NCBI RefSeq assembly: GCF_963678635.1
Contig: NC_087062.1
Span: forward strand, 25,564,177-25,628,176
DNA length: 64,000 nucleotides
Direction: 5' to 3'
Origin: Symsagittifera roscoffensis
Lineage: Eukaryota > Xenacoelomorpha > Acoela > Convolutidae
The translations under genes were made by a program, and so were the position numbers. Position 1 is the first letter of the stretch. Each line of letters opens with the position of its first letter. This document shows, one piece after another, positions 50,114-62,014 of this stretch. The notes beneath the pieces were generated by a model. The model made no database searches, had not been told where the DNA came from, and saw only the letters and a program-made list of their open reading frames with translations.

Positions 50114-51255
50114 CAGAAATGAGGAAGGCCAAGATTATGATAGTAGTGAATTCAGACTTCGTACACACCTCCAAGTCACTGTTTCGGGCGGATGTTATAA
50201 TGTTGGCAGCGGTCGATCTGGACCTATTGTAATCCGTGTCAATGGCGATCGGGGTACAAAGACAGACAGAGATGAACCCAATCACAATTGTGTTTGCTGG
50301 CATCAATGACCATCTACGCAGTAGGGGTTTCCTGAGCAGACTCAGAGAGCCTACGACGGCAGAAAATGCTGTATGGCCAGCGATAAAAGATATCCTCGAG
50401 TCAATGGGTGAAGTAGTGGATACCCTGAAAGAGGGCTCTTTCACCAAGATGACACCGAGAGCCGTGTTTGCGCTGTCTCCGGGGTATGCACGTCTCCCGG
50501 ATGGACTATAGTTCGTGTATGCGATTGTGGCTTTGCTCTCGGAAGGAAAATATGATGTAATCATATCGGCCCCAAATCGCGAGATAGAGATGGAAAATCT
50601 GAGACCACTCAGGGCTGAACTACCGGCGGTGTGGTTGGATATTTCGAACGCAATGAGAGGATTCAAGGACCACTCACTACACATGCCAGTGTTGGACGAG
50701 GTGCTGGGGTTGGAACTGTCCAACTTCAGTCGACATTTCAAGTTGAAGCCAGGAATAGATGACGACCATCGAGTAATTGTGGCAATGTTGAATGACTTAT
50801 GGTTCCGAGGAATGGACTTAAAGGAGGAAGGAGACTGAAGAAACAATTCCAAGGATACCAGAGCTCACTTGGAAGCGATGGTTTTGAGAACCAAGCCAGA
50901 TGCTAACCAGTGGCTACACCTTACTCCTCGAGTAGCGGCATTGGGTGCGGATGCTTTTGAGCAAGGCCCAGTGATGATCAGGAAGATCCATGCCTACCTT
51001 GTGAAGGAGGTGAACCTGGCCAAAAATGCCGAGGAGAAGGCAGCCGAGTTTGTAAACAGAGTGTGCCAAGTTACCCTGGAAACTTTCTGGACTCAGAAGG
51101 TGAAGGGAGAAGAAGGCTTTGAACGGACTGATAGCATGCTCGAAGGGCTGGGAGCCGGATGGACCGCGTTCTTCTTAGCAAAAGCCTACCCAAAACTCTC
51201 TCGATACTTGATAAAAAAAATTCCTCCAAGCAGTAGTGGAAGTATCAATCGTTGA
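50114..51255 (+). pseudogene. Element 2 second block, part 3: degenerate SGNH-like module and helical region
   Basis: Pieces at 50236-50511, 50515-50838 and 50869-51255 match element 1 18890-19970. AGINDH near 50300 is the block III-like motif. LSPGYARLPDGL then meets a TAG at 50509; FVYAIVALL, SAPNREIE and LDEVLGLELSNF continue in the same frame, and DDDH lies near 50760. The fragments are separated by single stops or short frame changes. Confidence 0.65.
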
Positions 51256-52765
51256 ACTACTAGCCTTGTTCGTGACGTTTGGAGCAGAAAACTTCGTGAA
51301 GGGACCGGTAGTACTGCTCACCGAAGGAGTTCAGAACTTGCGATTAGATGGACTTCTAACATTGATTGCAAAAACACATGGAAACTTGAGAGGACTGATG
51401 AACCTGACACGTTACCCAGAGCAGATGAGAGAGAATGTGAGGATATTCGATGTGAAGAAAGCCACGGATTCGTGGAATAGGATAAGAGACCTAAGACATA
51501 CTCTTATCCAGTATCTCTTACAGCAGAATCGCTTTGGAACAGGAGAGGATGAGACGATTGAAAGGGAGGAGGATGTGAGACGACATGTTGGGGGCATGCC
51601 CCTGCTAACTGATCTAGGCTTGGCTATGAGGACCGATCCCTTAACGTTGATCAGAGGGGCCACGGAGTTTGTGACAGTGATCTATGGACTAGCAGTCGCG
51701 TTTGCATTCCCCGATGTTAAGGTGGAAGCGTACAGGAGGTCGGTGCTGCACCTTAAACTCATATCAGCAGTGGACGGGAGTGTGCTGAACTGGTGTGAGC
51801 AGCATGTATTGCGAGAACTCATGAGTAAAGATCTGTTGTTTGGAAAGATAGCAGAGCCAGAAATGACGGTCGTCAACTTTGATGATCACTTCCGTGATCG
51901 TATCGGAGAAGTAGAGAGAGGGCACATTGAGGTATTTCCGAAGCTCTGGAATCTAAGGCCATATGACAAGATTAATGGTGAGATAACAAGAGTTCCTCGT
52001 CTCACTACAGCATACCATAAAGTGAGAGAAGAGACGAAAGACTGGGGTGATTACGAGAAGCTGCCAGAGGAAATCCCTGAAATCCCTCTGATAAGAAGGA
52101 TGTTGCTCGGAGCAGTCTCCGTAGTGCAAACTCGTAGGCTGAGAGTGTTTGAGACCAATGAAAGGAGGGCAGCGAAATTCTCGGAAAAATTGATCCGTGT
52201 TTTGTGCGCAGGAATGCCGCAGTGTTACAGTATACGTCGATCGAAAGAACCCATGCAAGAGGATTCCGATCAAGTTGAGAAGGAAGACGACAAGGCATCG
52301 ACAGGAGGAGTATCCAGCTTGGATTTCAATTTCCTCAGTGACTTTAAAAACAACGCGGATACGTTGGAAGCAACTGAACCAGCAAACGAAGGTACTTCGA
52401 CACTGGAGCCTCCGTCGGTTTTTGTGGAAATGAACCGGAATTTCCCGGAGAGCAGCTCTCCGGGCAATTCTAAAGACAATATACAAAGACTCCTCATGGA
52501 ATCACCAAGGAGAAGAAGGATAGAAGGCGCTGCCAGAGTACCCTTCTTGCGAACTTTACCCGAAGAAGAGTGGGAGGTACATGACCAAGACCATGAAAAT
52601 ACGACGGGATGTAGATTGGACAGAGTGGCCTTCATGGAAGAAGTCTGGACAGTAGTTCAGAGCTACGGAACCCAGTCCATTTTGAAAGTAGGTCTCAACC
52701 GACCACTGATGCGGGAAGTCCTTGAGAAACTCGACGAGTGTGAAGGGAGATTGAGTGAGTTGTAG
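51236..52765 (+). CDS. Element 2 second block, part 4: helical region continuing into the C-terminal protein
   Basis: 509 residues. Residues about 100-300 match element 1 20060-20900 well (GMPLLTDLGLAMRTDPLTLIRG, LNWCEQHVLRELMS, LLFGKI). A linker follows. Near the end, MEEVWTVVQSYG..LKVGLNRPLMREVLEKL matches the first residues of the last ORF of element 1 (21810-21920). So element 2 reads straight through the place where element 1 has the TAA at 21704, which is evidence for one long ancestral ORF. It ends at TAG 52763 and stays open in the same frame into 52811. Unknown function. Confidence 0.65.
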   Translation: MEVSIVELLALFVTFGAENFVKGPVVLLTEGVQNLRLDGLLTLIAKTHGNLRGLMNLTRYPEQMRENVRIFDVKKATDSWNRIRDLRHTLIQYLLQQNRFGTGEDETIEREEDVRRHVGGMPLLTDLGLAMRTDPLTLIRGATEFVTVIYGLAVAFAFPDVKVEAYRRSVLHLKLISAVDGSVLNWCEQHVLRELMSKDLLFGKIAEPEMTVVNFDDHFRDRIGEVERGHIEVFPKLWNLRPYDKINGEITRVPRLTTAYHKVREETKDWGDYEKLPEEIPEIPLIRRMLLGAVSVVQTRRLRVFETNERRAAKFSEKLIRVLCAGMPQCYSIRRSKEPMQEDSDQVEKEDDKASTGGVSSLDFNFLSDFKNNADTLEATEPANEGTSTLEPPSVFVEMNRNFPESSSPGNSKDNIQRLLMESPRRRRIEGAARVPFLRTLPEEEWEVHDQDHENTTGCRLDRVAFMEEVWTVVQSYGTQSILKVGLNRPLMREVLEKLDECEGRLSEL

Positions 52766-52810
52766 GTCGACTCAGCCACTGACTAGAGTGAAGCACACTC
52801 TTCTATCAAG

Positions 52811-55225
52811 ATGACCCCGCAAGAGAATAATGCAGAAGTAGTATGTCTGTCGAGAACCAGGAAAAGAACGATGAGATCGAAATTGGTGATTGATAAGATC
52901 AATGAGATGAAGATGAAACTAGGCAGCAAAGTGATACCGAGGAGAGCGGGAAAGACAAAGGTGGATTCGGAAATATCGATTTGGACTCTAGCGTCGTCTG
53001 AGATGCAAGCAGAAAGGATCGAGCAATTGGTGAGCATTCCATGGAAAGCTGTATTGTTACGGTACTTTGAAGAAGCGATGAGGACTACGCCGAGGATACA
53101 CGCTCTGATAGCAGAACCCTACCAGGACTGAACTACAACTGAGGTACAACTAAAGCTGGATATGCATCAAAGCAAGCCGATGAGAGTGAATATGGAAGAA
53201 CCTGAGGAGCTAGAGCCCATGAGAAAGATAGACGAAATCAGGAGATTTTCAAACAAGGAGCTGAGACTCACTAAAGAATCTATGGCGGCACTACCAAAAT
53301 CCAGTGAGTACTGCGGACCGATCAAGAAGAAGTCGTTCAGCTACGTGTCCGGAATCATAGGAATAGCGTACAACCCCTTCCTGAGTGAAGACATACGCGA
53401 TTGCTTCTTTGATTACGAGCAGGCAGTGTTGCTGAGATTCTGGACGTCGAGAATTGTAACGATTAAGAGCGCTAACAATCCACAGACCAAGTTGGGACTG
53501 GTCTTGGATGGTGCCCTAGTCCCAATGCTGACTTGATATTATTAGCTGAATGCAGACTGAAACCTGCGTGACCTTAACATCATATATAATGTGATGATAA
53601 CAGCCTCTAGGAGCAACGGGGAAGACAAAGTGGAGTTGACTGGCTGGGGACCAGAAGACTGGGTCCAACCTGGTAGCTGTCTGGCGGAAGTCTGTGGACT
53701 GGAAGGTCACGTTTGTGGAGGTCTGGATTGTGTGAAAACCCTAGAGAGACAACACCAGCAGTTGACGATATTGTTTGGGAATGTCGTGATGAAAGCAAGG
53801 ACGGAAACGGAACTGATCGCATGGAGGAACCGAGGTGAATCTAGTGACTGCATTAGGATTCTACAGCATGTTTGGTTCTTTAGAGTCGCTATTAAATCTA
53901 AAACAGAGGCATGAGATGGTCACAGCCATCAGTGTAGAAGTGTTCCCAGGAGTTTTGCAAACTGAGCAGAAGCACAGGAAAATGGAGGGAAGCGATCGAG
54001 GCGGAAATGAACATCAGACACAGTGAGATTTATTGTAGACCATCAGGAGCACGATATTTGGTGGGATCGACATTAGCTCCAATGTGCAAGAGCAGATACA
54101 CGGTGCATTTCGTAGCTGTGGATGTAAAGATTACGAGAACGATCGTGGATCAAGCCTTCTCAGTGCCAAAGTGTGTGAGACTAACGAGAATGTCCAAAAA
54201 ATCTTACAAGTTGCTATGTAAGATGTTTTCAGCAGTTCCAGAGAGAACAAAGGAGGAGTTGGAATCGATACTGGGAAGGAAGTTCATGGGATACGTGAGT
54301 GGGAACTTCAGTGACTTTGAAAGACAGAAACAGAGAGGATCAACCGTTACAGATTACAATACAGTAGACGAGAATGATGAAGTCCACCGAGTGATGATGA
54401 AAGTGGAACCATTACTGGAAGCTTCGGGAAAAAGTAATTGGAGGAGCATCATATTGACACTTGACGAGTTTCCCTGCCACTGCTTGCTGCAGACCTGGTG
54501 GTATCCCGAGCGTAGTAATCTGGTGTTGATCTGGGACTCTGGAGAGCTGCTCTCCATGGGTTTACCAGACTCATCACGGCCCATAACGATAGTGACAGTG
54601 GGAGTTCTGATGGCGGTACGATGACTGGAGGCTCATATGAGAGAAAACAATAGACAGGAGGCACCAACGAGAGAACAATTGCAGAAATTGGATTGTCTAA
54701 AAGATTTAGATCTTTTTGAAACAATGTGCAAGATTCTGAACATTCCGATGGAAGTGAAAAATATATGGGCAAGGAGACGGCTGATGCCATGGTTTAGAGC
54801 CAACATGACTGCATGGTTGTACGAGTATGCCAAGAAGCATATGTCGAAGCACGGCAGAGTGTACAGTGTGGTGTGTATCAGCTGGACATTGGGGCAGGAG
54901 CTTTCAAGCGAGCTTTCGTGACTCATCGGAATGCAGTGACCACCGCTGTAAAGAGAATTTCCAGGACAAGTGAACGTAATGGAAGAGAGAAGGAAGAGAT
55001 GTTGAAGGAAGATTTGAAGAGAAACGTGACGTTGTGTCTCCACAACAGCTTCTGCAGAACAGAGAATCTAACGTGGATCCCCAACCTTGTTGTAAACAAA
55101 GGGTAGAAGAGCAGAAGTGTTGGAGGACTGCTTCCAACAACGTCAGAATAGCTAACGATGTGTTGCAAGACACAGAAACTGAAAGTGCAGAGTCAATGTC
55201 GCAAGAGGAGGATATGGAGCATTGA
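52811..55225 (+). pseudogene. Element 2 second block, part 5: C-terminal protein in fragments
   Basis: Pieces at 52811-53131, 53162-53536, 53591-53914, 54007-54624, 54637-54921 and 54813-55106 together follow the last ORF of element 1. Matches include LLRYFEEAMRT, YVSGIIGIAYNPFL, the cluster CLAEVCGLEGHVCGGLDC at about 53680-53733 (same C-x4-C-x4-H-x-C-x4-C spacing), VDQAFSVPKCVRLTRMS, PCHCL and AFKRAFVTHRNAVTT. A large part of the basic N-terminal region of element 1 is missing. Stops and frame changes separate the pieces. Confidence 0.7.
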
Positions 55226-56062
55226 CAAATGGCCGGAAGACAAGATGCAAAAAGAAACGAAATTAGAAGGGTTTAGAAGTTTTAGAACTTCTGAACGACA
55301 AAAAAAGAAGAAAAAAAGAAGTGACGGAAGAGAAGAAATTAAAACTAAGAATTGTTTTATGTGTGTGACAAAAACTCAAGTGAGAAACTAAGCAACCAAG
55401 TTGTAATTGAAAAGTGAAAGAAAACATTTTAGTTGAGTTTTGAACAATAAAGTATTTGCTGCATTTATAAATTTGTTATTTGATTTTAATTAGTGGCTTT
55501 AGAGACACTTACTATTTATTTAGAAAGGCTTGAGTAAAGAGTATATTTAAATATTCTGGCCTGCATGATTGTTTTTAATCAACTAAGACAACTGATCACT
55601 TTGTGGTGACATGAAAGGCTTGGGTAATCTTTTGAGAAGGGAGATTGTTTCATTGTTCTTTCTAAACACAGAGTTCCTTAGTTTTAATATGCAGGACCAA
55701 TACCAACTAAAATTTCCGAAGGGAACAAGCATAGTAGGATAATTTTAGCTTGTTGGTTGGCAGGACTGTCCTGCAAACTAACACCTTTTAAAAACTAGGA
55801 GAAAAAACATTAAATCAAGGCGTTGACATTGGAAGTCAGAAAACATGTTTTATCTTAAGTCATATCCTAGAAAGTGCAGATTAGTGAAAGAATTTGGAAG
55901 GCTATAGTGGTGTAGTATGATGCCATTTATATTCTGCAGTGAGTCGATATGACATGGATAAGAGTAATTTCGTGCATTTTGTAAATTCTGTTCGATGACA
56001 CTGTAGCAATTTTACTAACATTGCGAGATTCAATGGGGACATTCGACCAGAATGGACGAAAA
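55226..56062 (+). other. 3' non-coding region of element 2
   Basis: AT-rich, with AATAAA at about 55447. No supported ORF. The sequence before the 3' LTR (GGACGAAAA) is a weak polypurine tract and lacks the CCGGGGAG motif of element 1. Confidence 0.5.
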
Positions 56063-56923
56063 TGCAGATTCGGCAATTTCGAATTGCTAGCAGCTGACCT
56101 TCCAAATTAGCAGTTTTGAGGGATTAACAGTGTATTTGAAACGATTAGTCACTGTGAAGGCTACAATATTCTGGTATTTTATATTTTTAAAAATTCGAAC
56201 GATGACCTCATACATCTGAGAAACGTCAGTAACGGCCAGTTTGGAAGAAATCCAGAATTAAGACAGAACAACAATAGTTGCGACGGCGATAACAACGATA
56301 ATCGCGATAAAAAACAACAAAGAGAATTGAACGAACAGCAGAGTTAGCAGAGACCGCTCCGAGTTGCAACGATCGTGTCGCTACAATCGTTGCAAGGCCG
56401 TTCACAACAACGGTGAAGGGAAGAAAACCAGCCTTCCGGAAAGAAGATAAAAGGTCTCGGGATTTGAACTGAAATCCTTGTATATAAACTTTTAGCTTCC
56501 CGATTATGTCCTGAATTGAATTTATTTAACATCTGAATTCCTTTTCCGACGATGAGAAGCAAGGATTTAGGGGAAAGGGTTGATCCATCTTCGATGGAGA
56601 TGATGATTTTTATCTACTGAACAAAAACAATAGTAATAGAACAAATAGTAGTAGCCCTGTTTTTAGGAGTGACCTCGTGGTTTGGGAATACTGAGACCCA
56701 GCCATGAGCTCGCTATTTTTTATGTAATTGAGTTAATTTGAGCGTTCTGGTCGAAGCCGGAGAACAGTAACGTTTTTGTCGACCCGATGTTAGAAAGACC
56801 ACCAAAAGAACTGGCTTTGGTAGAGACGGTGAAAAACATGTGGAGCATAGTTTAGACGCTGGCCAGTCGTTTTATAGCTTAGCTTTATTTTCCGTCGATA
56901 TGTACTTCCGGGCGAATGTTACA
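56063..56923 (+). repeat. 3' LTR of element 2
   Basis: 861 bp from TGCAGATTCGG to GCGAATGTTACA. It preserves the uninterrupted sequence GTTGATCCATCTTCGATGG at the place where the 5' LTR carries the solo LTR. Confidence 0.88.
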
Positions 56924-59389
56924 AGTAGGTAGAATGTGTCGGAACTAAATCAAACAACAGATGATCAAAACCTGTTTGGAGGATTGCATCGTAGAGTTTT
57001 TGGTTAGCTCTTCTAATAGTTGCAGATATTGGTTCATAAGTATCAGTAACGCCGAGCCTTATTGCAGGTCTTTGAAACAATTTTATCTTCTCTAGATCTT
57101 TAAAATTTGAACCACCCCAAACATTAATGCCATAGTAAAGTTTTGGGAGAATAAAAGCACAATACAAAATAGCAAGTTCGTCCTTCGAATAACCGATTTT
57201 ACCAAGGCGCCAGATTGAAAAAAGTATAGAATTCGATTGTTTAACAGCTTTGTCTATATGCTTAGAAAACTAAATTTGGAGTCAATCGTAAACCCCAGCA
57301 CTTTGAGGTCATCAACAACCTCAATGCCCTCAACCATCTGTATGGCATTACAGCCACTATGGTTGAAAATGATACTCATTTCCTTGGAAGATTTTTGAAC
57401 ATTGAGAAACAAGTTTCTTGCGTCAAATTGGTGACAGAGCGAACTAAAAACTTCCCGAGCATTGTCAGCCCTATTGCAGCCAGCTACAAGAGGATTGTTG
57501 TCGTCTGCATAAGTTGATAACGTGGTGGAAATATCTGAAACATCAATATCATGGGTAGAGCCATTGTAAAGAGGCGGACCAAGGACAGTGCCCTGAGGGA
57601 CACCCTGACTAGTATACAAAACAGTTGAATCCAATCCATTGAGAAAAATATAATGGGCTCTATTTTGCAAGAAGTTAATTGTTACGTTGACAATCGCAGG
57701 ATCAACTACTGGGACAATATTCATTACTCCTTCTGTAACACAATTGTGGGAAATAGTATCAAAAGCTTTTGACATATCTAAAGAAAAGAAGCGAACATAA
57801 TCATAGTTTTCACGGAAATTCCAGAGATGATGTTGCAGCCTAATGAGCATACAGGAAGTAGAAGAATGTTAACGAAAACCATACTGGTTACGTTTAAGCC
57901 ATCTGTTATAAGGGTCTTGCAGATAGTTCTGGTAAATTAACCTTTCAAACACTCTGGACAAAACAGAAGTAACAGAGACAGGCCTCAAATCCTTTGGTTG
58001 CTTTGGAGACGAAACTTTTGGCAAGGGAGATATTTTTGCCAGCTTCCAAAATTCCGGGAAAGTACCTTGTTCCAAGCATAAGTTGAACATATAAGAATAA
58101 ATTTCGGCCAAATTGTGGGCATTGTCCTTAAAGATCCAAAACGGCAGAGCGTCCGGGCCAGTAGCGGTGCGCCTAGTGCGTTTCATGGCATTAAGTATTT
58201 GCAAGAGCGAAAACTGCGGACCGTCATTTCTAGTCTCCAAATAAGTAGGCTTGAATGGGCCTCCAGAAGCAGTGGAGATGCCATTATAGTACTAGTTAAG
58301 CTGTTCAGTCGAAATAGCACAGGTGCGATCTGGGGCTATTGTTTTCTTATTCAATAAAATATTCACACGCTGCCACCAGTTTCGACCACTGGAATCAGAA
58401 AAAGCACGTTTAGGAATTAACATACGAACTTGAAGGCCGACAGCATTCGCCTTCGCAATTTTACCTCGGCGTGTATGTCGATGCTTCTTCCTTAAAAGAT
58501 ATTTGATAACCGGAGTCATGATAGGTGGATCCTTTGAGCTAAGAACAACACGTTTCAATGGACAGGCGACCTTATACAGATTCAGAAGCTCGTTAAAAAT
58601 TTCCCCTAACAACCCATTTGGATCGTTGTAGTTAAGAAAACAAATTAAATCATGGGTATCCAGCAAATAGTTCAATTGATTTTTGTTGGCAAATCTATTG
58701 TCACGAAAGTAAACAACCTTCTTTTCAGATTGTTCAACACCATGATAACCAACCAAACCCATATGGTCCGTTCTCAGAGTAGATGTAAATTGTTCAATAC
58801 CACTGAAAATAATTTCATCCGAACACAATATTTTGTCAAGTCTATTATTCCCGCGTGTGAGTTCCGTACAAACATCGTAAAGACCGCAATCTAATACGAG
58901 TTCATCAGTATCCAAGTTATTGAAATCCTTACAGAAAACAATAATTGACGAGGGGTTCTGGTCCTTGAAGACATTGATGGAATGTGAGATATGCATTTCT
59001 AGCTGACGGCCATACGTAACATCAGGTGGGAAATAAACCGAACAGACCAACAAATATTTATTTCCTACGCTAACTGACAGCCACAGAATTTCATACTGAT
59101 CAGAATGATGACAAGTCCACCGATCACTGACAAAACCTTCACCAACAAAAATACAGACACCGCCGCCTGTGGTTTTGTTAGAGTTCAACGAACTGCGGTC
59201 TTTCCTAAAAATATTATACCCACGAATAGCAATAAACGAATTATCAATGTCCGTGGTTAATCAAGACTCAGTTGTACTGATCACATCAAATCCGTGATAA
59301 CTGGCATCACACTGTAATTCGTAAATGGCATTATCTTTTTTCAATGAACGGGCATTCATCAAACAAAGAGTAGTTTTGTGGTTGGCTAG
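56924..59389 (-). pseudogene. LINE ORF2: apurinic-type endonuclease and reverse transcriptase, broken
   Basis: Read on the minus strand from 59389. The endonuclease starts LCLMNARSLKK and includes a Trp-to-TGA stop at 59261-59263 (TES, stop, LTT), KDFN where GDFN is usual, NRLDKI and TDHMGL. The next ORFs hold RT fingers (GPDALPFWIFKDN, LRPVSVTSVLSRVFERLI; 57869-58240). After a TAA come SLDMSKAFDTISH, QGVPQGTVLGP and the catalytic YADD (57254-57850). The thumb region (FILPKLYYGINVWGGSN) runs to 56924, where the 3' LTR of element 2 begins. The domain order and motifs fit the CR1/Jockey group. The ORF2 frame directly continues the ORF1 frame across one TGA. Confidence 0.82.
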
Positions 59390-60145
59390 TCAAAACACAT
59401 GTTCTTTGCCATCCAGATACAATTTGAAATCTCTAACTCTCAGTCTATCATTTGAGATACCGGTTTGGACAAGTTTATAACGTTCAGAGAGAATACGCGA
59501 CTCCACTTTCTTTTCGTCAACAGTAAGCTCTCTGGATAAGTAGATGCGATCAGAATAACCTTTCAAGATATACGATTTAGCCAGCAACTTACGAACCAGC
59601 CATGGATTCTTAAACCTCACCAGCAAAGTTCTCGGCCTGGTAGCATTAGATCGATACTTTCCCAGCCAAAAGGAATCAGTTATAGGCTCATTGACAGGCT
59701 CTCCCAAATACTCTTTTCTCACTGCTTGAATGTCTGAATCCATTCTGTCATGCAATTTTTGGTTGGAAGGTTCAGGTACGCCATTTATTCTTATTCCCAT
59801 TTCACTTTGATCATCAGGTGTAACAAGCGTTGCTGTGTGGCCATTTACAGTTGTCTTAGTATCAGTGGATACAATAGCTGCTTTAAGATTGATGACATTA
59901 GTTTTGATAGATTCTAGAGAAATTTCAACAGACTTATCTCGAATGGACGTCTTCATTGCTGTCTTGGCATCGTCTAGGCAGTTCGCACGGGCCCACATAA
60001 TCCCACGAACCGATGATAGTTGGTCGTAAATGTGCTGCGGGATGTCCGTACACGCCCGATGCCACCACTCGCCACATCTATCGCATTGCACTCCTTCGTC
60101 TTGCTTTTTCACGGCTGCGTTGCAGGATGTACACGATGAAGTACA
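59390..60145 (-). CDS. LINE ORF1 with PHD-type zinc finger
   Basis: The protein carries a PHD-like finger at its N terminus: CTSC (about 60139), then CDRC, GEWWH and RAC, giving CX2C-X12-CX2C-X4-HX2C, followed by WARANC, where one Cys of the last pair is replaced by Arg. The first Cys pair lies upstream of 60112, so the true start is further right than the ORF's first candidate codon and I could not fix it. A helical region follows (SLESIKTNVINLKAAIV). Then comes an RNA-binding-like segment (MGIRINGVPEP, FWLGKY, RPRTLLVRFKNPWLVRKLL), typical of CR1-like ORF1 proteins, which coat the LINE RNA. It ends in TGA at the ORF2 boundary. Confidence 0.72.
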   Translation of the reverse strand, partial: CTSSCTSCNAAVKKQDEGVQCDRCGEWWHRACTDIPQHIYDQLSSVRGIMWARANCLDDAKTAMKTSIRDKSVEISLESIKTNVINLKAAIVSTDTKTTVNGHTATLVTPDDQSEMGIRINGVPEPSNQKLHDRMDSDIQAVRKEYLGEPVNEPITDSFWLGKYRSNATRPRTLLVRFKNPWLVRKLLAKSYILKGYSDRIYLSRELTVDEKKVESRILSERYKLVQTGISNDRLRVRDFKLYLDGKEHVF

Positions 60146-60350
60146 GGATGGATGTACAGGATATAAGTTCTTCGAAAAACTTAAAATGAACTAAGAAACG
60201 TCACATCTGGGAAACTGAAATCAATTGAACAGTCGCATTTGGACGCAAACTATGCAACTCCTGAGATACTCTTACAGTACCGAACTACAACGTTGGGAAA
60301 TCCAAATTTTGAGAAACTTCACCGTAAGTTTTCTAAAGAAGATATTTTTT
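60146..60350. other. Upstream edge of the LINE and transition to satellite-like DNA
   Basis: Short repeats of GATGTACA/AGTACAGGAT at 60125-60165 precede AT-rich DNA. The 5' end of the LINE is not sharply visible. Confidence 0.35.
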
Positions 60351-61130
60351 GAAAACCAAAAAAACTACATCTCGAAAACTGCCAAAATTTGAGCATTTTT
60401 TTTAAATGGCAATATTCGCAATCTTTGAAAATACACAACTACAGGTTTGGTAATTTCATTTTGACGAATTATTTTGTAAACTGAGTTTTCTGAAAAATTC
60501 CAAAAAAAAACTCACAAATCGTTGTATCTTTTAAACTAAAAAAATTTGGGCTTTCTTAATTGGAGACGGGCCATTTGCAACCCCTGAGATTACTCTGACA
60601 GCCTCCCAATTACAGGTTAGGGATTTAAAACTTTAGAAAAAAAATTAATTTGATTTTCATGACAATGTTTTTGAAAAATCACAAAAAATGTCATATCTAA
60701 AATACTACTAACCCCTGAGATTACTCTGACAGCCCACCAACTACAGGTCAGGAATTTAAATTTTGAAAAAAAATTAATTTGATTTTTATGACAATGTTTC
60801 TGAAAAAGTCACAAAATGTCATATCTGGAAAACTACAAAGTTTTGAGCAGTCCTATCTGAAGGAAAAATTCGCAACTCTTGAGATATCCTCACTACAGAA
60901 ATGATTATTTCAAGTTCTCTGAAGTTTTTAATTTTGAGAATGCGTTAAATTTGTAAATTCAAACAAACGTTTTCGCACATTTTTGTGCATCTTCAGATAT
61001 AAAAATCTAAACTATCTGTACAAAACTATCTGTACAAAACTATCTAACTATACTAAACTTTTGGAAACTTTTGAAAATCCTAAAAAATGTCATATCTCAG
61101 AAATACAAGAATTTGAGCAGCAATAATTTG
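60351..61130. repeat. Left copy of a 0.78-kb direct duplication
   Basis: It matches 62015-62795 with few differences. It contains diverged internal repeats with CTGAGATTACTCTGACAGCC and ACTACAGGT motifs and AAAATGTCATATCT. Confidence 0.85.
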
Positions 61131-62014
61131 AGCAGCAATAATTAGGGCAAGATTCGCAGCCCCCTGAAAGTACCCTCACTGATTCCAAGAACAGGATTGA
61201 TAACTTCAAAGTTTTGGTAATTTTTAACATCTAAGTCTTTTTTGGAAAATTCGGAGAAAATCATGAAAAACTACAACAAATTAAGCAGTCAAATTGGGAG
61301 GCATAATTTGCAATTCCTGAGGGTACTCTGACAAAGCCTCACTACAGAATTGATAGTTTCAAGTATTGCGAAATTTCTTATATATAATTTTTCTGAAAAA
61401 ACACTGAAAAAAATTCCAAAAAACTTCATATCTCAAAAACTACAATAATTTGAGCAGCCATATTCAGAGACAACATTCGCAACCCCCTGAGATTACCCTC
61501 ACAAATTCCAATAAAAGGATTGAGATCTTCAACGTTTTGGAATTTTTTAAAATCTAAGTTTTTGAAAACTTCCTGAAAAAATCATTAAAAAAACGTCAGA
61601 ACTACAAAGATTTGAGAAGTGAGAATTGGAGGCAAGATTCGCAACCCCTGAGAGTACCCTGAGAGGACCCAACTACAGGGTGAAAATTTCAAAAATTCAG
61701 AAATTTTTTAAAATTAATCTTTTTTATAATTTTTGAAAAATCTCGAAAATTGCCCATCTCGTTAACTAAAAGGATTTGGTTATTGATATATGGAGACCAG
61801 AAACGCAAAACATGGGAAAACTCTGACAAAATGCTATTATTTGATTGCTTATTTCAAACTTGATGAAATAAACACTGAATTTAAACAGGAAAACCGAAGA
61901 AAAACCTCAACCATTGCAATTAACGGTATAGCTTAAACGTGAAAATTCTTTCGTTAAACATGAAAAAAATGATACGTTGAAAAAACTTCAACATCCCGCG
62001 CTTAAAATTATAAT

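Larger units (their letters stand above)
29185..56923 (+). mobile_element. Element 2: older giant LTR retrotransposon, sister to element 1
   Basis: LTRs begin TGCAGATTCGG and end GCGAATGTTACA. The layout parallels element 1: primer-binding-site block, leader, gag, pol with macro-like end, AT-rich spacer with splice acceptor, coiled coil, SGNH domain, second SGNH-like module, large C-terminal protein. It is broken by many stops and frame changes. Its length is raised by a nested solo LTR and by three 1.82-kb tandem units in the leader. Pol is close to element 1 at protein level; the second block is more diverged. The 5-bp flanks (CAAAA and AGTAG) do not match, so the target duplication has been lost or the ends recombined. 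Confidence 0.88.
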
